From: JAFAMS01 sp963715815
Lineage (GTDB): Bacteria > Vulcanimicrobiota > Vulcanimicrobiia > Vulcanimicrobiales > Vulcanimicrobiaceae
NCBI GenBank assembly: GCA_963715815.1
Contig: OY970278.1
Location: 930,001 to 994,000, forward strand
Reading direction: 5' to 3'
DNA: 64,000 bases
The notes under the pieces were generated by a model. The model was not told the origin of the DNA, did not search any database, and saw only the letters and a program-made list of their open reading frames with translations. The position numbers were made by a program, and so were the translations under genes. Below are positions 17,255-26,078 of this stretch, one piece after another; positions within the stretch are counted from its first letter, which is position 1, and every line of letters begins with the position of its first letter.

Positions 17255-17908
17255 TCATACCGAAATCTCGACTATACGACGGATGTCGAGGAACTCGGAA
17301 AGCGACATAACACGTCGTCCTGGTCCCATTTGCCAACCGCGGTAGGTAAGCGGCGACGGCCACGGATCTCGGACGATGGCCGCGGTGGTTTGGCCGACCG
17401 GTCCCATCGGCCCGACCGATTGGTTCCATTCGATCGCGCTGAGCACCATAGCATGGTGGCTCGTGGTAATAAGAAGCGGGTTGTCGTCTTCGAGAGCGCT
17501 GACGATATTGAACAGCCCTATGTGTGTATTGAAGTCAGTGAAGCTCGCTGAAAAAGACCCACCGCTATCATCGGTGTACGATCCGCTCATTGCTTGGTTT
17601 ATAACCTGGTCGCTGGCCGTCGTCGGTATTGCGGCCCCAAAGATCCTGGAGACAATCTCATCCTGTTTTACAGGATGGTTGTAGACGTTGTAGATCATTG
17701 AAATTGATGCAGCCCAACACCAAACCTGGGTCTGCTGGAACGCGACTTTGTTGTCGATGAGTGTCGTGTCAACTCCAACGATACAGTGCTGAACTACAGG
17801 CGACAGAAAGACACAGGTGCGCGTCTTCGCCGAGGCAGAGGGCATTCCAAACGCGAGTAGAGATTGGACCACAGCGACGGCGATGATCACCCGAACGCCG
17901 AATAACAT
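17255..17908 (-). CDS. Secreted papain-like/C39-like cysteine protease
   Basis: 217 residues from the ATG at 17908. The earlier frame start at 18034 would put 42 unrelated residues before the signal peptide. The N-terminus (LFGVRVIIAVAVVQSLLAFG then SASA) is a signal peptide. The active-site Cys lies in QTQVWCWAASISM and the His in TTSHHAMVL, followed by a RDPWP segment that can place the Asn/Asp; this is the pattern of peptidase_C39_2 and AvrRpt2-type papain-like proteases. Several extra Cys residues near the mature N-terminus (TCVFL, QHCIVG) could form a disulfide. It is divergent from the carboxypeptidase gene at 18183. The substrate is unknown. Confidence 0.8.
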   Translation of the reverse strand: MLFGVRVIIAVAVVQSLLAFGMPSASAKTRTCVFLSPVVQHCIVGVDTTLIDNKVAFQQTQVWCWAASISMIYNVYNHPVKQDEIVSRIFGAAIPTTASDQVINQAMSGSYTDDSGGSFSASFTDFNTHIGLFNIVSALEDDNPLLITTSHHAMVLSAIEWNQSVGPMGPVGQTTAAIVRDPWPSPLTYRGWQMGPGRRVMSLSEFLDIRRIVEISV

Positions 17909-18182
17909 GCTGAAAGCCTTTCCATAGAAATTGCGATTTGCAGGGCGAGCTTGTGCCGCGGGCGGGAGTCGCAAATCGGGAAATGCCAAGGAGCGCGAGC
18001 CGTAAGGTAGCGCATTGACCGAATGCATCGCCACGATAACACCTTGCGCGGCGGGGAACGATCAGGATATCCTGACCGGTCGCCGCGAGGCTGCTTCCAG
18101 TATTGGTGCTTGGTTCTAACTGGCGTTCGACTCGTCCACAAATGCTGGAGGTGAATCCCGAGGCGCGAGCAGAGAAGCGCAC

Positions 18183-19670
18183 ATGAAGCGGCACATCTTT
18201 GCTTTCATTCTGACCTGCTCGATGCTCTCGGCAAGCGGCGTTGCCGCGGCCGATCCAAGCGACGGCGCGAGTCCACTGCCGATCCCACACGTTGCCGACG
18301 CCGTCACGCATCACCACGCGCGCATCGGCAATCGGGATATCGCGTACACGGCAACGGCAGGCAGCATTCTGTTGCGCGACGACAAGGATGCGCCGACTGC
18401 GAGCGTCTTCTACGTCGCGTTTGTCGCGGATGGTCTCGGCCCGACATCGCGTCGTCCGATCACCTTCGCGTACAACGGAGGCCCGGGCGGATCCTCAGCG
18501 CTGATCGATATCGGAGCCTTCGGCCCGCGCATGGTCGTCACCACAAACGGGGTCGCGACCGGGCCGCCGCCCTACAAGATGGTCGACAATCCGGATAGTC
18601 TGCTGGATGTGAGCGATCTCGTGTTCATCGATGCCGTCGGCACCGGTTTCAGCCGGTTCGTCGGCAAGAGCACCGCGAAGAGTTTTTACGGCGTCACACC
18701 CGACGGCAAGGCGTTCGAACAGTTCATCCGTCGCTACATTACGGTCCACAATCGCTGGAACTCGCCCAAATATTTGGCCGGCGAGAGCTACGGCACGACG
18801 CGCAGCGTCGTTCTGGGCAAGATGCTCGAGGATGACGGGATTGCCGTGAGCGGGATCGTCTTGATGTCGACCATCCTCAATTTTAGCGGCGATGACGACC
18901 ACTGGCGTTGGGTTTACCTTCCGAGCGAGGCTGCAATCGCCGCCTATCACCATAAGCTTCCAACACAGCCCGCAAATCTCACCGACTTCTTGCGAAGCGC
19001 GCGCACATTTGCGCGCGGACCCTACTTGCAAGCCTTGTCGAAGGGCGCTGCGCTTCCGGCGAGTGAACGCGATGCGATTGCACAGCAGTTGCACGCATAC
19101 ACCGGGCTGCCGATCGACTACATCCTGCGTTCGAATTTGCGCATTCCGTCCGGGCGCTTCGAAAAAGTTCTTTTAGGCAGTGATGCCAAGACGGTTGGCC
19201 GCTACGATGGGCGCTTTTCACAGCTCGACATCGATCCGATTGCGGCTGACGCGGAGACCGATCCCTCGGCCGATGCGATCTTCGGCGCATTCACGGCGAC
19301 CTTCAATCAATACGTTCGTCAGGATCTCGCGTATAAAACCGACGCGAACTATGAGTTTCTGAGCGGTCCTGTTAACGATGCCTGGGATTGGAACACCGGC
19401 GCGCACGCCGATCCGACTGGCCTCGACGTCACGCCCGATCTGCGCGACGCAATGACGTCGGATCCGTATCTGCGCGTCTTTTCGGCAAACGGTCTCTACG
19501 ATCTCGCGACGCCGTTTTTCTCGACAGAATATCAACTCGCGCATCTTGGCGGCGATCCGTCGCTGCAATCGCGGATCACGTTCGGCTACTACGCCGCCGG
19601 CCACATGATGTATTTGAATCCCGCAGCACACGCCGAGCTCAAGCGCGATCTCGCAGCTTTCTATCGCTAG
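18183..19670 (+). CDS. Secreted serine carboxypeptidase (peptidase family S10)
   Basis: 495 residues with a signal peptide (HIFAFILTCSMLSASGVAAA). The S10 hallmarks are all present: the oxyanion region YNGGPGGSSAL near residue 100, the nucleophile in AGESYGTTR near 200, the acid in ANGLYDLATPF and the final His in YAAGHMMYLN. The family removes C-terminal residues from peptides, usually at acid pH, so a periplasmic or extracellular role in peptide breakdown is likely. A divergent secreted cysteine protease lies 274 bases away, suggesting a shared proteolytic theme. Length is normal for bacterial members. Confidence 0.92.
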   Translation: MKRHIFAFILTCSMLSASGVAAADPSDGASPLPIPHVADAVTHHHARIGNRDIAYTATAGSILLRDDKDAPTASVFYVAFVADGLGPTSRRPITFAYNGGPGGSSALIDIGAFGPRMVVTTNGVATGPPPYKMVDNPDSLLDVSDLVFIDAVGTGFSRFVGKSTAKSFYGVTPDGKAFEQFIRRYITVHNRWNSPKYLAGESYGTTRSVVLGKMLEDDGIAVSGIVLMSTILNFSGDDDHWRWVYLPSEAAIAAYHHKLPTQPANLTDFLRSARTFARGPYLQALSKGAALPASERDAIAQQLHAYTGLPIDYILRSNLRIPSGRFEKVLLGSDAKTVGRYDGRFSQLDIDPIAADAETDPSADAIFGAFTATFNQYVRQDLAYKTDANYEFLSGPVNDAWDWNTGAHADPTGLDVTPDLRDAMTSDPYLRVFSANGLYDLATPFFSTEYQLAHLGGDPSLQSRITFGYYAAGHMMYLNPAAHAELKRDLAAFYR

Positions 19671-19723
19671 GCGGCTTTCAGGTTTGGAGGGCAGACCTTG
19701 TCGACTTCGAATTCTGCGTGTGC

Positions 19724-19981
19724 ATGGCCCATCTCGAAGGTGCCTACGAACAGATCAGCGAGCGACTGAACGGTATCGACGGCCGCTTAACGGCGCTGGA
19801 TCAAAAGATCGACTCGCGGTTCGACGCGCTCGATCGAAAGATGGAGTCCAAGTTCGAGGACAGCGACCGTCGTTTCGAGAGCTTGGACAAAAAGATCACG
19901 AACGGATTTGTTGCGGGACTGACGGTGAACGCCGCGACCCTCGCTGCCGTCATCGGCGCAATCGTTGCGGCGCACCACTAA
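19724..19981 (+). CDS. Small coiled-coil protein with a C-terminal membrane segment
   Basis: 85 residues from the ATG at 19724. Residues 1-60 form a regular heptad coiled coil (RLTALDQKIDSRFDALDRKM, then DSDRRFESLDKK). Residues about 62-82 are hydrophobic (GLTVNAATLAAVIGAIVAA) and probably span the membrane. This coiled coil plus tail anchor resembles the XhlA and DUF1640 style of small proteins, without a firm match. It follows the carboxypeptidase by 53 bases and faces the exonuclease gene. The repeated RRFE/RFD element links it to the proteins at 3325 and 20545. Function unknown. Confidence 0.7.
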   Translation: MAHLEGAYEQISERLNGIDGRLTALDQKIDSRFDALDRKMESKFEDSDRRFESLDKKITNGFVAGLTVNAATLAAVIGAIVAAHH

Positions 19982-19993
19982 CGCTAGGACCGA

Positions 19994-20503
19994 CTAGGCT
20001 GCTTTAAGGCTCTCCAAGCACGCCGTCAGCAAGTACGCCGTCGCTTCGGCATCCGGTAACGCGCGGTGCAAACGTTCGGACGTGAGCTGCTGGCGTAAGC
20101 CAAGATATTCGACCAGCCGGCCAAGCCGATGACTCGGCGCATGCGGATAGGCTTTACGCGCGAGTTCGAGCGTGCAGATCCACGGCTGACGTAGCGTCCA
20201 CAGAAAATTGCGATCGAATGTCGCGTGATGCGCGACGATCGTGCGGCCTTCGACGAGGTCTTCGATCTGCGGAAGAAGCGCCCACAGTTCGGGCGCATCC
20301 TCAACGTCTTCGTCGCTGATGCCGTGCGTTGCGAACGCCATCGGGGGGATATCGCGGCCGGGGTTCACGAGCGAACTCCAGCGGTTTTCGATCACGTAGC
20401 CGTCGGTTTGGACGATAGCGACTTCGACGATCCGATCGCGTAGCGTATCGAATCCGGTCGTCTCGAGATCGATGACGGCATAGCCGCCAGATCGCCGTTC
20501 CAC
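19994..20503 (-). CDS. DnaQ-like DEDDh 3'-5' exonuclease
   Basis: 169 residues with the three exonuclease motifs: VIDLETTG near residue 11, HHATFDRNF near 92-100, and H..D in LHRALPDAEAT near 145-151. The fold is that of the DNA polymerase III epsilon proofreading subunit, but the protein is short and has no clamp or alpha-binding tail, so a repair or RNA-processing exonuclease is as likely as proofreading. The divergent orientation to nothing obvious and the neighbouring RecB-helicase gene give a DNA-processing context. Confidence 0.88.
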   Translation of the reverse strand: MERRSGGYAVIDLETTGFDTLRDRIVEVAIVQTDGYVIENRWSSLVNPGRDIPPMAFATHGISDEDVEDAPELWALLPQIEDLVEGRTIVAHHATFDRNFLWTLRQPWICTLELARKAYPHAPSHRLGRLVEYLGLRQQLTSERLHRALPDAEATAYLLTACLESLKAA

Positions 20504-20544
20504 TGTCGGCAGTTTGCGGGGTCAACCTGCCAGGTGTATGGCAC

Positions 20545-20772
20545 TCAGCGTTTGTCGCTCTCGTCGCCCTTCAATTCGTCGAATCGCCGTTCCATAAGGT
20601 CAAATCCGCGATCCGCATCGCTCCGAAACGCGTCAAGCTCCCTTCTTACTCCGCGAAGTTCCCTCGTTAGGGTCACTTCAAAGTGCTCTATGGAGTCCAG
20701 TACACGCCTTTCGAAGCGCGCGAATTCCCGAAGAAGGTCATCTCGGCAGTCTTCCAGCGTGTAGCGCGGCAT
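20545..20772 (-). CDS. Small coiled-coil protein
   Basis: 75 residues, entirely helical and charged (DDLLREFARFERRVLDSIEH, then DRGFDLMERRFDELKGDES). There is no membrane segment. It is divergent from the large RecB-helicase gene and lies 41 bases upstream of the exonuclease on the same strand, so it may be transcribed with it. The RRFDELK end resembles the repeats of the proteins at 3325 and 19724. No family recognised. Confidence 0.6.
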   Translation of the reverse strand: MPRYTLEDCRDDLLREFARFERRVLDSIEHFEVTLTRELRGVRRELDAFRSDADRGFDLMERRFDELKGDESDKR

Positions 20773-20848
20773 TGCGCCAACCTTGGCCGGTGGTTGTCAC
20801 GCTCCTCGATGCCAGGCTCTTGGCACATCGACAGCCGATCATGTTCAC

Positions 20849-23800
20849 GTGCAGCACGTTGACGGCCGTTTCGTGTACGGCGCTACCGATCTCAACAACT
20901 TTCTCGAATGCCGGCGCCTCACCGAGCTCGACGGTCTTGCCGTGCGCGGCAAGCTGGCGCGACCCGAGGTTGAGGACGAACAGCTCGACCTCATCAAGCG
21001 CAAAGGCGAAGAGCACGAGCAGCGCTACCTCGAGGCGATGGAAGCGCGCTACGGCGGCGTCACGAAATTCGAGCGCGACTCAACCGAAGCCGAGACGCTT
21101 GCCGCAATGCGAGCGGGCGTGCACTGCATCTATCAAGCCTCGTTCTTCGATGGTACGTTCGTCGGACACGCCGATTTCTTGCGGCGCGTTGAAAAACCGT
21201 CGTCGCTTGGCCCGTGGAGCTACGAGGTCATCGACACGAAACTCTCGCTCTCCGCGAAGCCGTACTTCCTCATCCAGCTCTGCAACTACAGCGAGCATCT
21301 CGCGCGCCTGCAAGGGACGCTGCCGGAGTTCGGCTACATCGTCCTCGGCGATGAGAATGAAGAGCGCTTTCGTCTGCACGATTATTTCGCATATTACCGC
21401 CATCTGAAAACTGCGTTTCTCGAATACGTTGCAGCCGAAGGCGCGGAATATCCGTACGAGCGCAAGCACTGCGCGATCTGTCCGTGGGATAGTCTCTGCA
21501 CGCAGAAGCGGCGCGACGACGATCACCTCAGCCTCGTTGCGTGGATGCGGCGCGATCAAGTCGGTAAGCTGGAAGACGGCGGCATCGCAACGGTTGCGGA
21601 GCTCGCGTATTCACCCGAGACGTCGCGTCCAAACGGCATGGTGCCCGAGTCGTTTGTAAAGCTGCGTCGGCAGGCCGAGCTGCAAGTCCGCGGACGCGCG
21701 TCCAAAACGCCGCTCTACGAAATTCTCCCGCCCGAGCCGGCCACGGGTTTTGCCCTCATGCCGCAGCCCGCGCGCGGCGACATTTTCTTTGATATCGAAG
21801 GCGACCCGCTCTACGAACCCGGTCGCGGTCTCGAATATCTCTTCGGCTTCTGGATGCCGGGCGAAAAGCTGGAATATCTTGCGTTCTGGGGCCGCGATCG
21901 CGAGCAAGAGAAACGCGCCTTCGAAAACGTCGTTGATTTTCTGATCGAGCAGCGTAAGCAATTTCCGACGATGCACGTCTACCACTACGCCGATTACGAA
22001 AAAACGGCGCTAAGGAAACTCGCGCAGCTGCACGGCGCGCGCGAAGAGGAAGTCGACGAGCTCTTGCGCGGCGAGGTGTTCGTCGATCTGTACGCCGTCG
22101 TGCGTCAAGCGCTCGTCATTTCCGAAGAGAGCTACGGCCTCAAAGCGATCGAGAAGTTCTATAACGTCAATCGCACGACCGATGTAAAGGCGGGCGGCGA
22201 TTCGATCGTGCAGTTCGAGCGCTGGCTGCTCGATAAGACGCCCTCGATCCTCACCGACATCGAGAATTACAACCGCGACGATTGCCGCTCGACGTATCTC
22301 TTGCGCGAGTGGTTGCTCAAGCTGCGTCCCGAAGGTCTCGAGTTCCGTGCGGTCAAGGAACCGGACGCGCCGTGCCACCTCGAGTACATCCCGACGTGCA
22401 AAAAATGCCAGACGCGCCAGAAAGAAGAGCGCGAGGAAAAACGGCGCAGCGACCTCGAGCGCACGCTCTTAGCGCGCGAGGATGCCGCCGCGCAGCAGCT
22501 CGCGCACATCGTTGCCTATCACCGGCGTGAAGACAAACCCGTGTGGTGGGCGTACTTCGATCGCTGCGAGAACGTCGACCGTCTCTTCGAGTTCGACAAA
22601 GAAGCGATTGCGCGCCTGAGTTTGCGCGACGACGTCGAGCCCTATAAGCTCAAGAGCGGCGATCGCAATCTCGTCTACACCTACGCGTTTCCGGATCAGC
22701 AGCATAAGATGAAGCCGGGCGATGCGCACGATCCGCGCACGAAAGCCTCAGGCGAGATCATCGAGATCGACGACGAACAGAATCTGCTCTATTTCAAGCG
22801 CAGCGGCTCGCTCGACGAGGCGCGCGCGACGACCGAGCTGATTCCGACCGGACCGCGCCGCACGGATGCGCAGCGCGAGGCGCTCGTGCGCATCGGCGAG
22901 CTGTTCCAAACCGGACGCTTGGCCGACGTGCATCCCGCGACGCTCGATCTGCTCACGGCCGGCGATCCGCGCACGTCACCGCGGCGGCGCGTGCTGCAGC
23001 CCGAGCAAGTCTCCGCGCAAAGTATTGTCGACGTCGTACGCGCGCTCGATTCGAGCTATCTCTTCATTCAAGGTCCGCCCGGCAGCGGCAAGACGACGTA
23101 CGGCTCGCAAGTCATCTGCGATCTACTCGCCGAGGGCAAGCGCGTCGCCGTGATGAGCACCGGCCACAAAGCCAATCACAATATGCTGCAAAAAGTCGAA
23201 GAATGCATGCAGAAGCGCGGCCGGCGCTTCAAGGGCCTCTACAAACACAGCGGCGAGGAATCCGCATATCAGTCGCTGCTCGATGCGCCGATGATCACGT
23301 CGGTCGATAAGAACGATCTCTTCGAAGGCGGCGACTACGAGCTCGCCGGCGGGACGTCGTGGCTCTTCGCGCGTGAAAAACTCGTCGGCACATTCGACTA
23401 TCTCTTCATCGATGAAGCGGGCCAAGTCTCGCTCGCGAATGCACTCGCGGCTTCCGCCTGCGCGAAAAACGTCGTGCTGCTCGGGGATCCCAATCAGCTG
23501 GCGCAAGTCAGCCAAGGCTCACATCCGCTCGATGCGGGCGCGTCCGTGCTTGCAGCATCTGCTCGGCGATGCGCAGACCGTCGCGCCGAATCGCGGGATA
23601 TTCCTCGATGTTTCCTATCGCATGCAGCCGCAGATTTGCAGCTTCATCTCGGATGCGATGTACGAAGGGCGCCTGCGGCCCGATCCGCGGACGGCGGCGC
23701 ATCACGTCATGAGCGGTCTCACGAAGCGGTCGGGACTCGAATTCATCGCTGTCGAGCACGAGGGCAATAGTTCGAGCTCGCTCGAGGAGGCGAATCGCAT

Positions 23801-24242
23801 CGTCGGCGAGATCGCGCTTTTGCGCGAGGGCGGCGTTTCCGAACACGAGATGATCGTCGTCACACCGTACAACGCGCAGCGCAAGCTGATCGCAACGAAG
23901 CTCAAGGACGCCGGCATCAACGTGCGCGTCGGCACCGTCGATAAGTTCCAAGGCCAGGAAGCCGATGTCGTGTTCTATTCGATGGCCGCATCCAGCGGCG
24001 AGGACGTCCCGCGCGGTACGGAATTCTTGTTCGAGCGCAATCGCTTCAACGTTGCTGTCTCACGCGCCAAGGCGCTTAGCGTGCTGGTTTGCAGCCCGCG
24101 ATTGCTCGATATCGCCTGCCGTACGCCCGAGGAAATGGCCCTCGTCAACCTACTCTGCGGCTTCGTGGAAGAAGCGTCGTTGTCACCCCGAGCGAAGTCG
24201 AGGGGCAGCGGTAATGAAACAGGGTCGAGTCTTTCCGGGTAG
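20849..24242 (+). CDS. RecB/Cas4-like nuclease, YprB-like exonuclease and SF1 helicase in one protein (TM0106 type), frameshifted
   Basis: About 1,130 residues if joined. The N-terminal nuclease has Fe-S-type cysteines (FLECRRLTELD, then HCAICPWDSLC). The middle is an RNase H-like YprB domain (FFDIEGDP, VYHYADYEKT, NYNRDDC). The C-terminal SF1 helicase has PPGSGKTT, the FIDEAGQ motif and LLGDPNQ. At about 23549-23553 the frame moves by one base: sense continues as QHLLGDAQTVAPNRG, with YRMQPQIC, TPYNAQRK and DKFQGQEADVV all intact. So this is a recent indel, an assembly error or a +1 shift at CTT-G. The GTG at 20849 suits the first domain; an ATG at 20783 is possible. The last residues translate a dispersed repeat. 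Confidence 0.85.
24181..24208 (+). repeat. Dispersed palindromic repeat, copy 2
   Basis: A 28-base unit starting TGTCACCCCGAG and ending GTCGAGGGGCAG, an imperfect inverted repeat. It is identical to the minus-strand copy at 40121-40148. It lies inside the 3' end of the helicase gene and is translated as LSPRAKSRGSG. Confidence 0.85.
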
Positions 24243-24251
24243 GAGAAGCGC

Positions 24252-24440
24252 ATGAAAATCTTCCTCGAGATCCTGGTCTCGATCATCCTCCACCCGGTGG
24301 CGTTCATTTTGGCGCTGATCAACATCCTGAGTCGCGAGGATTTGAACGACGCGCAGAAGATCATCTGGGGAGTCGTTTGCCTGGTGTGGGGAATTGGACC
24401 GATTCTGTATTTCTTAGTCGGCGGCGGAACGCTCTGGTAA
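24252..24440 (+). CDS. Small two-pass membrane protein, PLDc_N-like
   Basis: 62 residues with two hydrophobic helices (ILVSIILHPVAFILALI and IIWGVVCLVWGIGPILYFLVG) joined by a short polar turn ending in DAQKIIWG. This is the pattern of the small PLDc_N (phospholipase D-like N-terminal) membrane proteins. The ATG has an AGGAGAAG ribosome site. It begins nine bases after the helicase gene, so it is probably co-transcribed, and it overlaps the 3' end of the convergent tetR frame by about 27 bases. Function unknown. Confidence 0.75.
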   Translation: MKIFLEILVSIILHPVAFILALINILSREDLNDAQKIIWGVVCLVWGIGPILYFLVGGGTLW

Positions 24441-24994
24441 TTCGTTGAGCGCGTCGCCCAAGAAGGCGCGACACTCGGCGAGAAATTGTTCGCCTTCGGT
24501 TCCACCCAGACCGCGGGCGATCGTCATCGCGCCGACCATGCATGCCAGCGCTCCGGCCGCTGTGCGCTCGCGCTTTTTGCGCGACGGCGTTGGATCAATT
24601 GACGCAATAGTTCGAGCCGAGTCTGAATGTTCGCGGCGAACGTGCGGTGCACGCGGCCGGTGCTTCGCGCGAGTTCGCTCCCAAGTGCCGCGATTGCGCA
24701 GCCTTTCTCCGGGTGCGCGAAATGCATGGGACTGAGATATTTGTCTGCGTGCGTCTTGAGATTGCGCGTTTCGCTGAGCCACTCGCCGGTTCGCGCGCTT
24801 ACGTGCGCAAGCGCCTCGGCGACGAGTTCGTCTTTCGACTTGAAATGCGCGTAGAAGCCCCCGTGCGTTAGTCCCGCGCGATCCATGATCTCGCCCACGC
24901 TGACACTGTCGATTCCACGTTCGCGGAATGCAGCGGCAGCCGCGTCGAGGACGCGCTCGCGCGTTTCTTTCTTGTGGGCTTTAGGCCAGGGCAT
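24414..24994 (-). CDS. TetR-family repressor, frameshifted at an A5 run
   Basis: The DNA-binding half is intact: RERVLDAAAAAFRERG, then VGEIMDRAGLTHGGFYAHFK, the TetR helix-turn-helix. The frame from 24994 runs into a foreign tail that stops at 24524. The true C-terminal end (AGALACMVGAMTIARGLGGT, then FLAECRAFLGDALNEL) is in another frame ending at 24414. The switch fits a -1 shift at the AAAAA run near 24575-24579 (GCA AAA AGC read as AAA AAG). It could be assembly error, a fresh mutation or programmed slippage. The gene is divergent from the membrane-protein gene at 25071, with a palindrome in the shared promoter, so it likely controls that gene and itself. Confidence 0.8.
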
Positions 24995-25003
24995 GTTCGC
25001 CTC

Positions 25004-25033
25004 TTGACAACAATATGATAGTCGTCATATTAT
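25004..25033 (+). promoter_or_regulatory. Promoter with TetR-type operator
   Basis: A -35 box TTGACA (25004-25009) and a -10 box TATTAT (25028-25033) are 18 bases apart and face the membrane-protein gene. Between and over them lies a perfect 7-bp inverted repeat, AATATGA (25012-25018) and TCATATT (25025-25031), six bases apart. A bound dimer would block RNA polymerase. The divergent tetR gene starts at 24994. Confidence 0.8.
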
Positions 25034-25070
25034 ACTCGAACTTCACCTTTCCTGCAATGGAGCCCGAACT

Positions 25071-25754
25071 GTGTTACTCGATCTCATCGACAGCCTTGCC
25101 ATCGGAGCCACGGTCGCGGCTGTCCTCGTCGGCATCTTAACCGGCATTCCGCTGAAGAACGGAGCGCGCATCGGAATCGCCGCACTGTTCGGTGCGTGGG
25201 TCGGCCTTGCCGCCGAAGTCACTGCCAGTGGATTGCTCGCTCGTCCCGCGATGCTGCTCGTATTTTTCGCTGTGCCGTTCGCCGTGGCGTTCGTCTTCCG
25301 CGCAGCGCTCGCGCAACTGTCGCCCGAGATGATCATCCGGCTCAATGCGTTCCGCGTGCTGGGTGCGCTCATTCTCGCCTTAGGACTCACCCATCGTCTC
25401 GCGGGCCCGTTCCCGTATTCTGCCGGAATCGGTGACATCATCACCGGCATTGCCGCGTTATCGATCGCACGCATTGCTGCAGGCGAATCGGTCAGCCATT
25501 GGCGCGTGATCGCATGGAATGCGTTCGGCTTGCTCGACCTGATTTTGGCAGTTTTCTTCGGCATAACGTCTCAGCCGGGCTCGCCGCTGCAGCTTTTCAA
25601 CTTCGGGACCGGATCGGCCGCGATCATCACATTGCCCTGGTCGATGATTCCGCTCGTCCTTGTTCCGATCTACATGGTCGGTCATGCGCTCGTGTTCACG
25701 CACGTTCGCTGGCAGCGCGCGCCGCAGCAGGGATACGCAAGCTCGGCGACTTAG
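25071..25754 (+). CDS. Polytopic membrane protein under TetR control
   Basis: 227 residues from a GTG, with about six hydrophobic segments, for example SLAIGATVAAVLVGIL, PAMLLVFFAVPFAVAFVF, VLGALILALGLTH, AFGLLDLILAVFFGI and WSMIPLVLVPIYMVGHALVF. No transporter signature was recognised; the pattern resembles uncharacterised membrane proteins that pair with TetR repressors. The strong promoter with a palindromic operator lies directly upstream, so expression is probably induced by the repressor's ligand. The monooxygenase-like gene starts nine bases downstream, making a two-gene unit. Confidence 0.8.
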   Translation: MLLDLIDSLAIGATVAAVLVGILTGIPLKNGARIGIAALFGAWVGLAAEVTASGLLARPAMLLVFFAVPFAVAFVFRAALAQLSPEMIIRLNAFRVLGALILALGLTHRLAGPFPYSAGIGDIITGIAALSIARIAAGESVSHWRVIAWNAFGLLDLILAVFFGITSQPGSPLQLFNFGTGSAAIITLPWSMIPLVLVPIYMVGHALVFTHVRWQRAPQQGYASSAT

Positions 25755-25763
25755 CCGTGCGCG

Positions 25764-26075
25764 ATGATCGTGCGCCGTTTTCGGGCTAAAGCGACGATTG
25801 CAAACGCGAAGGCCTACGCCGTCTTTTTCCGCGACGTGCTGACGCCGCAACTTCGTGAGATTCCCGGACATCGCGGTGCGCTCGTGCTGAGCGAAGAGCG
25901 CGCGACGAACACGCGCATCATCGTTCTCACCTTCTGGGATTCGATGGATGCGATCCGAAAGTTCGCGGGCAAGAATGTGAATTATGCCGTCGTCGAACCG
26001 GAGGCACGCGAGTTGCTCGGCTCGTACGATCTCGAAGTCACACACCATGTCGTCGAGGTCGATACGCTCGAGTAG
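25764..26075 (+). CDS. Antibiotic biosynthesis monooxygenase (ABM)-fold protein
   Basis: 103 residues with the ABM ferredoxin-like pattern: IVRRFRAKATIANAKAYAVF, then GHRGALVLSEER, then RIIVLTFWDSMDAIRKFAG and a C-terminal strand VTHHVVEVDTL. Family members act on small aromatic compounds or quinones, or work as dimeric binding proteins; no cofactor is needed. It is second in the TetR-controlled unit after the membrane protein, which suggests a response to a small hydrophobic or redox-active compound. That link is inference. Confidence 0.8.
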   Translation: MIVRRFRAKATIANAKAYAVFFRDVLTPQLREIPGHRGALVLSEERATNTRIIVLTFWDSMDAIRKFAGKNVNYAVVEPEARELLGSYDLEVTHHVVEVDTLE

Positions 26076-26078
26076 ATC

